Both the position numbers and the translations under genes were made by a program. The notes under the pieces are model-generated. The model saw only the letters and a program-made list of their open reading frames with translations. It was not told the origin of the DNA and made no database searches. From Macrococcoides animalis (lineage in GTDB: Bacteria > Bacillota > Bacilli > Staphylococcales > Staphylococcaceae), in contig NZ_CP179727.1 in assembly GCF_047425875.1 (NCBI RefSeq), positions 2,170,001 to 2,234,000 of the forward strand: a stretch of DNA of 64,000 nucleotides, given 5' to 3'. Below are positions 27,412-36,134 of this stretch, in pieces. Within the stretch, counting starts at the first letter, position 1, and every line of letters starts with the position of its first letter.

Positions 27412-27436
27412 AGGGACGAAATTTTTCGTCCCTTTT
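27412..27436 (+). terminator. Intercistronic terminator/attenuator between pstS and pstC
   Basis: Stem AGGGACGAAA / TTTCGTCCCT with T-run inside the operon. Partial read-through would give more PstS than transporter, a common layout for binding proteins. Confidence 0.82.
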
Positions 27437-27456
27437 AAAATGAAGGAGTCTATAAT

Positions 27457-28389
27457 ATGGAAAATAAAATTTCTGTACAAGATTTAATTGCTCAAAATAA
27501 GAGCAAAGGGTCTTCAAAAAACGTCATTGAAAAAATGATTCCTACAATATTAGTAGTTATTGCTTCTATATCTATCTTAACTACTATCGGAATCTTAATC
27601 ACATTACTTTCAGAAACAATTACATTCTTCACACGTGTATCTTTTGCAGACTTTTTCCTTGAAAAAGAATGGAATGCCTTTGGACAAGATCCTAAATTCG
27701 GTATTATTTCTTTAATTTTAGGAACATTGAAAGTTACATTCATAGCAACGTTATTTGCAGTACCTGTTGGTTTAGGTGCAGCATTATACTTAAGTGAATA
27801 TGCTAGTGATACTGCAAGAAGAATCATCAAACCAATTCTAGAAATCTTAGCGGGTATTCCTACAATTGTTTATGGATTCTTTGCATTAACATTTGTAACA
27901 CCATTATTACGTTCTGTGTGGCCAGATCTTGGAAGCTTCAACGCCATTAGTCCTGGTTTAGTTATTGGTATCATGATTGTTCCAATGATTGCATCTCTAT
28001 CAGAGGATGCAATGAGTGCCGTACCGCAAGCAATACGTGAAGGTGCTTTAGGATTAGGTTCAACTAAGTTAGAGACGGCTTTAAAAGTAGTATTTCCAGC
28101 AGCATTATCTGGGATTTTAGCATCAATCGTTTTAGCTGTATCTCGAGCAATTGGTGAAACAATGATTGTTTCACTTGCAGCAGGTAGTTCACCAGAATTT
28201 TCATTAGATTTCACAAACTCATTACAGACAATGACAGCATTCATTGTTCAAGTAGCAACTGGTGATGCGACATATGGCTCAGATATCTATTATAGTATTT
28301 ACGCTGTAGGTTTTACATTATTTGTATTTACATTAATCATGAACTTCATTTCACAATGGGTTACTAAAAAGTTCAGAGAGGAGTATTAA
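27457..28389 (+). CDS. pstC: Phosphate ABC transporter permease PstC
   Basis: 310 residues with six predicted membrane segments and the ABC permease EAA loop (IREGALGLGSTKLETALKVV). With PstA it forms the phosphate channel. Ribosome site AAGGAG lies downstream of the intercistronic terminator. The pstA start follows the stop after one base. Confidence 0.95.
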   Translation: MENKISVQDLIAQNKSKGSSKNVIEKMIPTILVVIASISILTTIGILITLLSETITFFTRVSFADFFLEKEWNAFGQDPKFGIISLILGTLKVTFIATLFAVPVGLGAALYLSEYASDTARRIIKPILEILAGIPTIVYGFFALTFVTPLLRSVWPDLGSFNAISPGLVIGIMIVPMIASLSEDAMSAVPQAIREGALGLGSTKLETALKVVFPAALSGILASIVLAVSRAIGETMIVSLAAGSSPEFSLDFTNSLQTMTAFIVQVATGDATYGSDIYYSIYAVGFTLFVFTLIMNFISQWVTKKFREEY

Positions 28390-28390
28390 T

Positions 28391-29284
28391 ATGGAATTAG
28401 TTAATCACGAATCAGTTAAGAAGAATCTCTCTGGTAGACTTTCTAAAAATAACATTGTAAAATTTATTTTTTTCTTATGTACTATGATAGGTTTAGTAGT
28501 ACTTGCGATTTTATTATTTGATATTATCCGTAAGGGTGCTGGTTACTTGACGCCAACATTCTTTACAAACTTTTCATCTACAACACCTGAAAAAGCAGGA
28601 ATTAAAGGTGCTTTAATTGGTACATTATGGTTAATGATGACGATTGCTCCAATAGCTGTTACACTTGGTGTAGCCACTGCAATTTATATGGAAGAATACG
28701 CTAAAGATAATGCTTTCACTAGATTTGTTAAAGTAAATATTGCTAACTTAGCCTCTGTACCATCAGTAGTATTCGGTTTATTAGGATTAACATTATTCGT
28801 TCGTGGAGCAGGTATAGAATCACTTTCTTTAGGAAAGTCAGTTTTAGCTGCAGCACTTACAATGTCATTGATGATTTTACCAGTTATTATCGTATCTAGT
28901 CAGGAAGCGATTAGAGCAGTTCCAGGCGCTATTCGCGAAGCTTCATTAGGTTTAGGTGGAACGAAATGGCAAACCATTACTAATGTAGTATTACCGGCTT
29001 CAATTCCTGGTATTTTAACAGGAACTATATTAGCACTTTCACGCGCGATTGGTGAGACTGCTCCATTAGTAGTAATTGGTATTCCAACTATCTTCATGAA
29101 AACGCCAGACGGTATCATGGATAGATTCCAAGCATTACCAATGCAAATCTTTACATGGGCAAAGTTACCGAAAGCTGAGTTCCAATTTGTATCATCAGCA
29201 GCGATTATCGTGTTATTAATCATGTTAATTGCAATGAACTCAATCGCTATTTTCATTCGTAACAAATTCCAGAAAAAATTCTAG
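28391..29284 (+). CDS. pstA: Phosphate ABC transporter permease PstA
   Basis: 297 residues, six membrane segments, EAA loop IREASLGLGGTKWQTI. Partner of PstC. The ribosome site GAGAGGAG lies within the end of pstC, implying coupled translation. Confidence 0.95.
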   Translation: MELVNHESVKKNLSGRLSKNNIVKFIFFLCTMIGLVVLAILLFDIIRKGAGYLTPTFFTNFSSTTPEKAGIKGALIGTLWLMMTIAPIAVTLGVATAIYMEEYAKDNAFTRFVKVNIANLASVPSVVFGLLGLTLFVRGAGIESLSLGKSVLAAALTMSLMILPVIIVSSQEAIRAVPGAIREASLGLGGTKWQTITNVVLPASIPGILTGTILALSRAIGETAPLVVIGIPTIFMKTPDGIMDRFQALPMQIFTWAKLPKAEFQFVSSAAIIVLLIMLIAMNSIAIFIRNKFQKKF

Positions 29285-29308
29285 TTTTAAATTGAGAGGG
29301 GTCTATAT

Positions 29309-30208
29309 ATGAATAATAACGTTAAAGTATCAGACAAAGTTGAAAATAATGAAAAAGTTATTGTTACAACTGAAACTGTAAATAATACAGGCAGTGAAAA
29401 TACAAAAAAAGAACGTAATATAGTAACAGGTCAAACACCAAACCCAACAAACCGTAATATTGTTTATCAAACGAAAAATTTAGATTTGTGGTATGGTGAT
29501 CACCATGCATTACAAAATATTAACCTTGATATTTTAGAGAATGAAGTTACAGCAATAATTGGACCATCAGGTTGTGGTAAGTCAACTTACATTAAAACAT
29601 TAAACCGTATGATTGAATTAATTCCTAGTGTTAGAACCTCGGGCGAAATACTTTACAGAGGAGAAAATATCTTTGATAAGAGTTACAAAGTTGAACATTT
29701 AAGAACACGTGTTGGTATGGTATTCCAAAAGCCAAATCCATTTCCTAAATCAATCTATGACAATATTACTTATGGACCACGTATCCATGGTATTACTGAT
29801 AAAAAAATCTTAGATGAAATTGTTGAAAAATCACTACGTGGTGCAGCAATCTGGGAAGAAACAAAAGATCGCCTTGATAAAAATGCCTATGGTTTATCTG
29901 GTGGACAACAACAGCGTATTTGTATCGCACGTTGTTTAGCAATTGAACCGGATGTTATATTAATGGATGAACCTACTTCTGCCCTTGATCCAATTTCTAC
30001 TTTAAAAGTAGAAGAATTAGTACAAGAAATCAAAAATCAATACTCAATCATTATTGTTACTCACAATATGCAACAAGCAGCGCGTATCTCAGATAAAACT
30101 GCATTCTTCTTAAACGGATATGTGAATGAATATGATACAACTGATAAGATTTTCTCTAACCCAGCAGATGAACAAACAGAGCGCTATATTTCAGGAAGAT
30201 TCGGTTGA
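29309..30208 (+). CDS. pstB: Phosphate ABC transporter ATPase PstB
   Basis: 299 residues. Walker A GPSGCGKST, signature LSGGQQQR, Walker B VILMDEPT and switch HN (VTHNMQQ). It has a polar N-terminal extension of about 50 residues (Asn/Thr/Glu-rich) before the ABC core. Similar extensions occur in staphylococcal PstB. It hydrolyses ATP for phosphate import. Confidence 0.95.
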   Translation: MNNNVKVSDKVENNEKVIVTTETVNNTGSENTKKERNIVTGQTPNPTNRNIVYQTKNLDLWYGDHHALQNINLDILENEVTAIIGPSGCGKSTYIKTLNRMIELIPSVRTSGEILYRGENIFDKSYKVEHLRTRVGMVFQKPNPFPKSIYDNITYGPRIHGITDKKILDEIVEKSLRGAAIWEETKDRLDKNAYGLSGGQQQRICIARCLAIEPDVILMDEPTSALDPISTLKVEELVQEIKNQYSIIIVTHNMQQAARISDKTAFFLNGYVNEYDTTDKIFSNPADEQTERYISGRFG

Positions 30209-30212
30209 TTCT

Positions 30213-30854
30213 ATGAGAGAAATTTACGAAGAAAGTTTAAATCATTTAACAAGTTCAGTTCAAGAATTAGCTGGGGAAGTTTATAAAGTAATTGAACGAA
30301 GTCTAAATGTACTTAGTGATAATGAAGTGAATCATGCACGAGAGATTATTAAATATGATGAAGTTATCAACAATATGGAAAATGATATAAATGAGCAAAT
30401 CATTTTACTAATTACGAAACAACAACCTATTGCAACAGATTTAAGGTTAATTTTATCTAGTACTAAAATCGCATCTGAATTAGAGCGAATTGGTGACAAT
30501 GCAGCGAATATTGCTAAAATTCGTAAGCGTGTTCAGTTTGAGGATACGTATATCCTTACACGTTTAAAAACAATGGGTAAATTAAGTTTGTTAATGCTTG
30601 CTGATTTAGAAGAAGCTTATAAAAATAGCGATGTTAACTTAGTTAAAGAAATTATTGAAAGAGATCAAGATATTGATGATTTATACAAAGAAATCATTAA
30701 TACAACTTACTTAATTGATAATGATCCATACATTTCAGGTCAAGCGCATTTAGCAGGTCGTTACCTTGAAAGAATCGGTGACCATATCACGAATATAGCT
30801 GAAAGTTTATATTTCACGATTACTGGTGAAAGATTTGACCAAATCACAAATTAG
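30213..30854 (+). CDS. phoU: Phosphate transport regulator PhoU
   Basis: 213 residues forming the two three-helix-bundle repeats of PhoU; metal-binding motifs are ELERIGDNAANIAK and YLERIGDHITNIAE. PhoU links Pst activity to PhoR signalling and limits phosphate uptake. The ATG at 30213 lies 4 bases after the pstB stop and has no strong ribosome site of its own, so translation is probably coupled to pstB. A longer frame starting inside pstB (30126) is rejected. Confidence 0.94.
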   Translation: MREIYEESLNHLTSSVQELAGEVYKVIERSLNVLSDNEVNHAREIIKYDEVINNMENDINEQIILLITKQQPIATDLRLILSSTKIASELERIGDNAANIAKIRKRVQFEDTYILTRLKTMGKLSLLMLADLEEAYKNSDVNLVKEIIERDQDIDDLYKEIINTTYLIDNDPYISGQAHLAGRYLERIGDHITNIAESLYFTITGERFDQITN

Positions 30855-30866
30855 TACTAGATAAAT

Positions 30867-30900
30867 CATACGACACATGTTATTATAGAAAAGTCGTATG
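30867..30900 (+). promoter_or_regulatory. rpmG extended -10 promoter inside an inverted repeat
   Basis: An extended -10 TGtTATTAT (30878-30886) lies between perfect 8-bp inverted arms CATACGAC (30867-30874) and GTCGTATG (30893-30900). It could be an operator or a hairpin ending the pst transcript, though there is no T-run. Confidence 0.45.
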
Positions 30901-30930
30901 GATATTTAGAAACGTGAGGAGGGAACAATT

Positions 30931-31080
30931 ATGCGCGTTAATGTTACTTTAGCTTGTACTGAATGTGGAGAAAGAAACTACATTACTAAAAAAAATAAAC
31001 GTAATAACCCAGAACGTATTGAAATGTCAAAATACTGTGCAAGAGACAATAAAAAGACTTTACACAGAGAAACTAAATAA
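30931..31080 (+). CDS. rpmG: 50S ribosomal protein L33
   Basis: 49 residues starting MRVNVTLACTECG and ending HRETK, nearly identical in pattern to staphylococcal RpmG. It keeps the first zinc-finger pair (Cys9, Cys12) but only one cysteine in the second position (KYCARD), so it is a partial, probably zinc-independent form. GAGGAGGG precedes the ATG by 7 bases. Part of the large ribosomal subunit near the E site. Confidence 0.96.
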   Translation: MRVNVTLACTECGERNYITKKNKRNNPERIEMSKYCARDNKKTLHRETK

Positions 31081-31088
31081 TTTTTGAG

Positions 31089-31119
31089 CAGACATGTCTT
31101 TTCATGTCTGTTTTTTTTT
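31089..31119 (+). terminator. Terminator after rpmG
   Basis: Stem CAGACATG / CATGTCTG with a six-base loop and nine T. Confidence 0.92.
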
Positions 31120-31169
31120 ATTCATTTTATTCTATGTGCTATATTGTATAATATATACGAGGTGAAATT

Positions 31170-31736
31170 ATGACAATAAAATCAGAAAAAAAAGAAATAC
31201 GATTAGCAATGTTAGAACGTTTAAAATCCAATCATAATAAAATTGAAAAAGAAACTTCAATAAAACAAACATTCATTAATCAAGATGTGTTTAAAAATGC
31301 ACAGTCAATTGGAATTACGATGAGTATGGAGCATGAATTTGATACGAGATGGCTGATTGATTACGCAAAAAAGTATGGCAAAAAAGTATATGTGCCATTT
31401 TGTGACTATAAGTCGAAACAAATGCATTTTGTTAGATATACTTCTGACGAGGATATAGTGAAAGATTCGTTTGGTATAGATATTATGAATCATCAATTGG
31501 AATATGATACTTATCCAGACTTATTGATTGTCCCAGGTGTCGTTTTTAATGAGAAAGGATATCGCATAGGATATGGCGGTGGTTACTTTGATAAATATTT
31601 AAGTCACTTTAAAGGTAAAACTGTAAGTTTAATCTTTGAATTGCAGTTCGGTGAAGTATTAATTGAAAATCATGATATACCTGTCCAAATGATAATAACT
31701 GAAGATAGAATAATAAATAATGAGGTTCAATCATGA
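31170..31736 (+). CDS. fthC: 5-formyltetrahydrofolate cyclo-ligase
   Basis: 188 residues, YgfA/FthC family. Landmarks are the N-terminal KSEKKEIRLAMLERL helix, VPGVVFNEKGYRIGYGGGYFDKYL (ATP and folate site, here split around residue 115-138) and the late EDRII. It converts 5-formyl-THF to 5,10-methenyl-THF, recycling a folate that can be formed from glycine cleavage intermediates. It overlaps gluP by four bases (ATGA). Confidence 0.93.
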   Translation: MTIKSEKKEIRLAMLERLKSNHNKIEKETSIKQTFINQDVFKNAQSIGITMSMEHEFDTRWLIDYAKKYGKKVYVPFCDYKSKQMHFVRYTSDEDIVKDSFGIDIMNHQLEYDTYPDLLIVPGVVFNEKGYRIGYGGGYFDKYLSHFKGKTVSLIFELQFGEVLIENHDIPVQMIITEDRIINNEVQS

Positions 31737-33157
31737 TTACAGATAAGTTAGTTTGGAAAAGTATTTATGAATATATTAAGTATTCTGATTATGACTTTGT
31801 AACGATATCAGAAGAATTGGATGATGTATGGTTATATAGTAGAAGTAAGAAAACATTGAAACGTGTTATTTTAAATAAACAAACAGCACAGTCTACATTA
31901 TTTATGGTGCAGAAGATAATGGATCATCATGATGAAATAGAAACAATGGTTGAACATAATATTAATCATTATGAAATTATTCTTGTAAATCAAGAAATTC
32001 TATTAAGTGATATGCCTTTAAATATCAAGGTTATATCTTGTTTAAATGCTCAATCCATTAAACATACCTTTAATACGCCATTTAAAGCTATTTCAAGCAA
32101 GACGAAACCACAATCAGTAGCATGGTATCAAAATAGAGTAATTAAGCAAAATCCAGTAGATATTGCAATGACCAAGTTCACTCCATTAACATATCTATTA
32201 ATTGCGATTAATATCATAAGTTTTATCATTATGAGTCTATGGCATATGACCCATAAAGTAGATATGATTGTTGAGAAGGGTGGTCTAACACATTTTAACT
32301 TTGTTCATGGTGATTATTATCGTGCATTAACTTCAATGTTCTTACATTTTGATTTTCAACATATATTATTTAATATGATGTCTTTATATATTATGGGTAA
32401 GATAGTCGAATATCTCTATCATAAATGGCAATACTTAATAATCTATCTTGGTGGGGGGATATTTGGTAACTTAGTATCACTCGCATTTGATACCACATCC
32501 ATTTCAGTAGGTGCTAGTGGAGCTATTTGTGCTTTAATGGGTGCAATATTGGCACATATATTATTTAGTGGTAAGTTTGAAAAAAAATTCATTGCTCAAG
32601 TATTTATCGGTAGTATAATTTATTTAGCAATAAGTTCATTATTTGCTAATGTAAATAATTTTGCACATTTTGGTGGCTTATTCGGAGGATTATTCATTGC
32701 TATATTGATACATCTTTTTAATAAGAAACGCCAATATTTCAATTGGATGAGTGTGGGTTTTATTATTATCGTTGTATTATTACTTGTTAATATTTTTTCA
32801 GAAAAAGAACATCATATTTATAATGAATTTGCAGCTACAGCAATTGCTAATGGAAGTGATCAAGATGCAAAAGAAATATTAACAACCACAATGAATAAAG
32901 GCTATGAAAACGATGAAACTTATGTATATTTTGGTTTATTGAAGACGAAACAAGAAAGCTTATCAAATGGAATCACTATATGGAAAAAAGGACTAAAGGA
33001 ATTTCCAAATAGTGATAAACTGAATTATCAAATGGCTTTAGCAATGCGTGCGCTAGATGATTATGATGCTGCGAATAAATATTTAAATAAAGCGATAGAA
33101 GTTAATAGCACGCCAGATTATTTAAAATTACAAAAAGAATTTAAAGAATTTAGGTGA
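31733..33157 (+). CDS. gluP: Rhomboid intramembrane protease GluP (YqgP) with TPR tail
   Basis: 474 residues: cytoplasmic N-terminal domain (1-150), six to seven membrane segments (about 155-360) and a soluble TPR-like C-terminus (about 375-474). The catalytic Ser262 is in GASGA and His312 is in FAHFGG. Bacillus YqgP cleaves membrane substrates such as the magnesium transporter MgtE. Position between fthC and yqgQ-glk matches Bacillus. Confidence 0.95.
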   Translation: MITDKLVWKSIYEYIKYSDYDFVTISEELDDVWLYSRSKKTLKRVILNKQTAQSTLFMVQKIMDHHDEIETMVEHNINHYEIILVNQEILLSDMPLNIKVISCLNAQSIKHTFNTPFKAISSKTKPQSVAWYQNRVIKQNPVDIAMTKFTPLTYLLIAINIISFIIMSLWHMTHKVDMIVEKGGLTHFNFVHGDYYRALTSMFLHFDFQHILFNMMSLYIMGKIVEYLYHKWQYLIIYLGGGIFGNLVSLAFDTTSISVGASGAICALMGAILAHILFSGKFEKKFIAQVFIGSIIYLAISSLFANVNNFAHFGGLFGGLFIAILIHLFNKKRQYFNWMSVGFIIIVVLLLVNIFSEKEHHIYNEFAATAIANGSDQDAKEILTTTMNKGYENDETYVYFGLLKTKQESLSNGITIWKKGLKEFPNSDKLNYQMALAMRALDDYDAANKYLNKAIEVNSTPDYLKLQKEFKEFR

Positions 33158-33161
33158 AATA

Positions 33162-33353
33162 ATGAAATCCTTTTATGATGTTCAGCAATTATTAAAGCAA
33201 TATGGTATTATCATTTACTTTAAAGATGAACATGACACAATTGAAATGATGAACCAAGAATTAAAGTCACTTCATGATGCGGGTATTCTTTCAAATGAAC
33301 AGTTCATTCAAGCACGATTAATATTAAACCAAAGAAAGATGGGAAAAATATGA
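33162..33353 (+). CDS. yqgQ: YqgQ-family small protein
   Basis: 63 residues, all helical in appearance (KSFYDVQQLLKQYGIIIY), DUF910 family. The fold is known from structural genomics; function is unknown, though it always precedes glucokinase. Starts 4 bases after gluP and overlaps glk by four bases. Confidence 0.88.
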   Translation: MKSFYDVQQLLKQYGIIIYFKDEHDTIEMMNQELKSLHDAGILSNEQFIQARLILNQRKMGKI

Positions 33354-34321
33354 TTATTTTAGCAGCGGATATAGGCGGCACGACATGTAAACTAGGAGTA
33401 CTAGACGAAAGTTTAGAAATATTGCACAAATGGGAAATCCTAACGAAAACTGAAAATAATGGGGAGAGTATCTTAAAGAATGTATATGATTCTTTTGTGG
33501 TGAATGCAAAGCATAAGAATTATGATATGAAAAATGTTCTGGGTATAGGTTTAGGTGTTCCAGGTCCAATAGACTTCCATACAGGTGTAGTAAATGGTGC
33601 GATTAATTTAAATTGGCATGGCAAAATAAATATTAAAGAACAATTTGAAAAGCTAAGTGGTTTACCTGTATATGTGGATAATGATGCCAACGTAGCAACT
33701 TTAGGTGAAAAGTTTAAAGGTGCAGGACAAGATGAGCCTGACGTTATTTGTGTAACACTTGGAACTGGAGTTGGTGGTGGTATCATTAGTAACAATGAAT
33801 TAGTACATGGACATAACGGTTCAGGTGGTGAATTAGGACACTTCAAAGTAGATACTAAAGAACGATTCCAATGTAATTGTGGTAAGAAAGGGTGCTTAGA
33901 AACTGTAGCCAGTGCAACAGGTGTTGTGAACTTGTCTTATCATTATTACGAAGAACTGCAATTCCAAACCGTTATTGAAGATGCAATTAATAATCGTACT
34001 TTACAAGCTAAGATGGTATTTGATGCAGCAAAAGATGGTGATGAGTTTGCTACATATGTAATCAAGAAAGTAGCACGTAATTTAGCATATGCACTTAGTG
34101 TATTTAGTGTTGTAACGAATCCGAAATATATTATTATCGGTGGCGGTGTTTCTAAAGCAGGTGACTTCTTAATAAAGCATATTGAAGATATTTATCGTGA
34201 AATCACTTTTACGCCAGCTACACTAGGTACAAAAATTGTGACAGCGACTCTTGGAAATGATGCAGGAATAATTGGTGCCGCGGGATTAATTAAACAATAT
34301 GTTAAGAAGGAGATCATTTAA
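33350..34321 (+). CDS. glk: ROK-family glucokinase
   Basis: 323 residues. ATP site LAADIGGTTCKLGV at the N-terminus, sugar site with NDANVATLGE and ELGHFKV, and the ROK zinc motif CNCGKKGCLE. It phosphorylates glucose. It is embedded in an overlapping set with yqgQ and the thiamine-binding-like gene. Confidence 0.95.
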   Translation: MIILAADIGGTTCKLGVLDESLEILHKWEILTKTENNGESILKNVYDSFVVNAKHKNYDMKNVLGIGLGVPGPIDFHTGVVNGAINLNWHGKINIKEQFEKLSGLPVYVDNDANVATLGEKFKGAGQDEPDVICVTLGTGVGGGIISNNELVHGHNGSGGELGHFKVDTKERFQCNCGKKGCLETVASATGVVNLSYHYYEELQFQTVIEDAINNRTLQAKMVFDAAKDGDEFATYVIKKVARNLAYALSVFSVVTNPKYIIIGGGVSKAGDFLIKHIEDIYREITFTPATLGTKIVTATLGNDAGIIGAAGLIKQYVKKEII

Positions 34322-34632
34322 TGGCTATTATTGATGTTGTAGTTATTCCACTAGATGGTAAGTCAATTAGTGTAAGTAAATATATTGCAGAGATTCAAGT
34401 GATTTTAGAAGGATTAAAACAAGAAGGGAAAATTGACTATCAATTAACACCAATGAGTACTTTAATTGAAGGAGATTTACATGAGTGTTTAATGGCTTTA
34501 GAAGCTATTCACGAGTCGCCATTTAAACAAGGATTAGAACGTGTTTGTACAAATATTAGAATTGATGATCGCCGAGATAAAGAACGAAAGATGATTGAAA
34601 AAATTGATGCAGTCAATAAACATTTAAAATAA
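34321..34632 (+). CDS. yqgV: MTH1187/YqgV family thiamine-binding-like protein
   Basis: 103 residues with a ferredoxin-like fold pattern (IDVVVIPLDGKSISVSKYI). The family has been reported to bind hydroxymethylpyrimidine or thiamine; function in the cell is unclear. Start overlaps the glk stop by one base. It ends the operon at a strong terminator. Confidence 0.85.
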   Translation: MAIIDVVVIPLDGKSISVSKYIAEIQVILEGLKQEGKIDYQLTPMSTLIEGDLHECLMALEAIHESPFKQGLERVCTNIRIDDRRDKERKMIEKIDAVNKHLK

Positions 34633-34640
34633 AACAGTGA

Positions 34641-34680
34641 CATTAAAAAAACCAGGACATTTGTCCTGGTTTTTTTAATG
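34641..34680. terminator. Bidirectional terminator after yqgV
   Basis: A 40-base perfect inverted repeat (arms CATTAAAAAAACCAGGACA / TGTCCTGGTTTTTTTAATG) with a two-base loop, overlapping the 3' end of the opposite gene. Confidence 0.93.
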
Positions 34681-34914
34681 GTGTAAGATTGGGTATCCAT
34701 AAGTGAATATTGTAGCAAGAGAAAAGAATCCGAATGATAAAGTTGCTAATAATCCAAAAATAATACCTAATACATTTTTAGATTTGATTGAATCAAATAA
34801 TCCTTTGATTGAAAGGATAAATACAGCTAACATTAATAGTGCAAAGATATTTACACCAATATGAATTTTTGTACCAAAAATTTCAAATAATTCGCCTGTG
34901 TTAATAAACGGCAT
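34675..34914 (-). CDS. Small membrane protein, DUF2759 (YqgW-like)
   Basis: 79 residues with two long hydrophobic segments (about 18-36 and 48-73). Position between yqgV and yqgX matches Bacillus yqgW, the founding DUF2759 member. The Lys/Ser-rich loop between the helices (SIKSKN) is short. Function unknown. Confidence 0.8.
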   Translation of the reverse strand: MPFINTGELFEIFGTKIHIGVNIFALLMLAVFILSIKGLFDSIKSKNVLGIIFGLLATLSFGFFSLATIFTYGYPILHH

Positions 34915-35006
34915 AACATAACCCCCATGAAATTACTTTTATTATCACTAATATTGTATAATTAATAAATAACTTTGTCGAGTATATTTTTTAGGAGGAT
35001 GTTAAA

Positions 35007-35636
35007 GTGGAGAAAATTAAGATACCATTAGGTCAAATTCAAACGAATTGTTATATTATTCATAATGAGGAAGAAATATTGATTTTTGATCCGGGCGATG
35101 AGCCTGACAAAATTATTAATGTCATCTTACCTTTAGAAAAGAAGGTATTGGCAGTCATATTAACACATACGCATTTTGATCACATCGGTGCTGTTGATGA
35201 GATATGTGAAGTATTTAATGTACCCGTATATGTTTCGGAAGAAGAAAAATTTTGGTTAACTGATACAATAAAAAATGGCTCGGAAAAATTCAAGCAATAT
35301 GGTTTAGAACCCGTTATTGCGAGAACGAAACCAACTATTATGAAATTAGGAAAGCAATCGATTGGATCATTTTTGTTTGAAGTTCGACATACTCCAGGTC
35401 ATTCTCCTGGCAGTCAATCTTTTATTTTTAATGATTTTGGGATTGTAGGGGATACTTTGTTTAAAGAGAGTATTGGTCGTACTGATTTATATCAAGGTAA
35501 TACACAACAATTACTCAATAGTATTGATCAACAATTGATGACGTTAGATAAAGATTTTGTGATTTGTCCAGGTCATGGCGGATATACTACGATTCAACAT
35601 GAGATGAATCGCAACCCATTCTTAAATGGTTATTAA
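35007..35636 (+). CDS. yqgX: Metallo-beta-lactamase fold hydrolase (YqgX, glyoxalase II-like)
   Basis: 209 residues. Zinc motif THTHFDHIG, later HTPGHSPGS, DTLF and CPGHGG. It resembles hydroxyacylglutathione or bacillithiol-type thioesterases involved in methylglyoxal detoxification. GTG start with AGGAGG 8 bases upstream. Enzyme class is firm; substrate is inference. Confidence 0.92.
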   Translation: MEKIKIPLGQIQTNCYIIHNEEEILIFDPGDEPDKIINVILPLEKKVLAVILTHTHFDHIGAVDEICEVFNVPVYVSEEEKFWLTDTIKNGSEKFKQYGLEPVIARTKPTIMKLGKQSIGSFLFEVRHTPGHSPGSQSFIFNDFGIVGDTLFKESIGRTDLYQGNTQQLLNSIDQQLMTLDKDFVICPGHGGYTTIQHEMNRNPFLNGY

Positions 35637-35651
35637 ATCAAAGTAAAAGAA

Positions 35652-35676
35652 AAAACCTTCCATAAAGGAAGGTTTT
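35652..35676. terminator. Bidirectional terminator between yqgX and the DUF2626 gene
   Basis: Stem AAAACCTTCC / GGAAGGTTTT with a five-base loop and A/T flanks. Confidence 0.85.
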
Positions 35677-35923
35677 ATTCGTGATGACCAAAACTTGGCT
35701 CTAATAAGAAAGTTGAATAGTATGTGAATCCTACAAAACATACTACTAAGTATGCTGCAAAAATATACATATACATTCTTTCAGTTAATTTTAAGTAACC
35801 TAATAATACAAAAAATCCAGTTTGAGCAACGAAAATGAATGACATCATTGACATACCGCCAACATAGAACATTACCGCAAATATCGCCGTCCAAAATCCT
35901 AAAGTTTTAAAAACTTTATCCAT
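35675..35923 (-). CDS. Small membrane protein, DUF2626 (YqgY-like)
   Basis: 82 residues with two to three hydrophobic helices and a short C-terminal tail ending FGHHE. It matches Bacillus YqgY in size, sequence pattern (MDKVFKTLGFWTAIFAVMFY) and location beside yqgX. Function unknown. Confidence 0.82.
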   Translation of the reverse strand: MDKVFKTLGFWTAIFAVMFYVGGMSMMSFIFVAQTGFFVLLGYLKLTERMYMYIFAAYLVVCFVGFTYYSTFLLEPSFGHHE

Positions 35924-36134
35924 ATGGTTATTCCCCCTATATTCAAACTCTTCATATCACTTATTATTATAAAGATATGCATTTAATAAGTAAACCTCTA
36001 ATTTACTAAATCTTTAATTGGAAACATTTGGTTTGTTTCGATAATTTATTTAGAAAATAAATTAATGTAAAGAAAAAATATTAGTAAAAAATATAAATTG
36101 ATTTTATTACGATAATCATAGTAAGGAGGGATTT

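Noticed and set aside
30126..30212. N-terminal extension of phoU inside pstB
   Set aside because: The added residues read pstB in another frame; PhoU homology begins at the ATG at 30213.
35924..36134. ComK or SigH site upstream of comGA
   Set aside because: The region is very AT-rich, but I see no properly spaced A4-N5-T4 boxes and no clear SigH hexamers.
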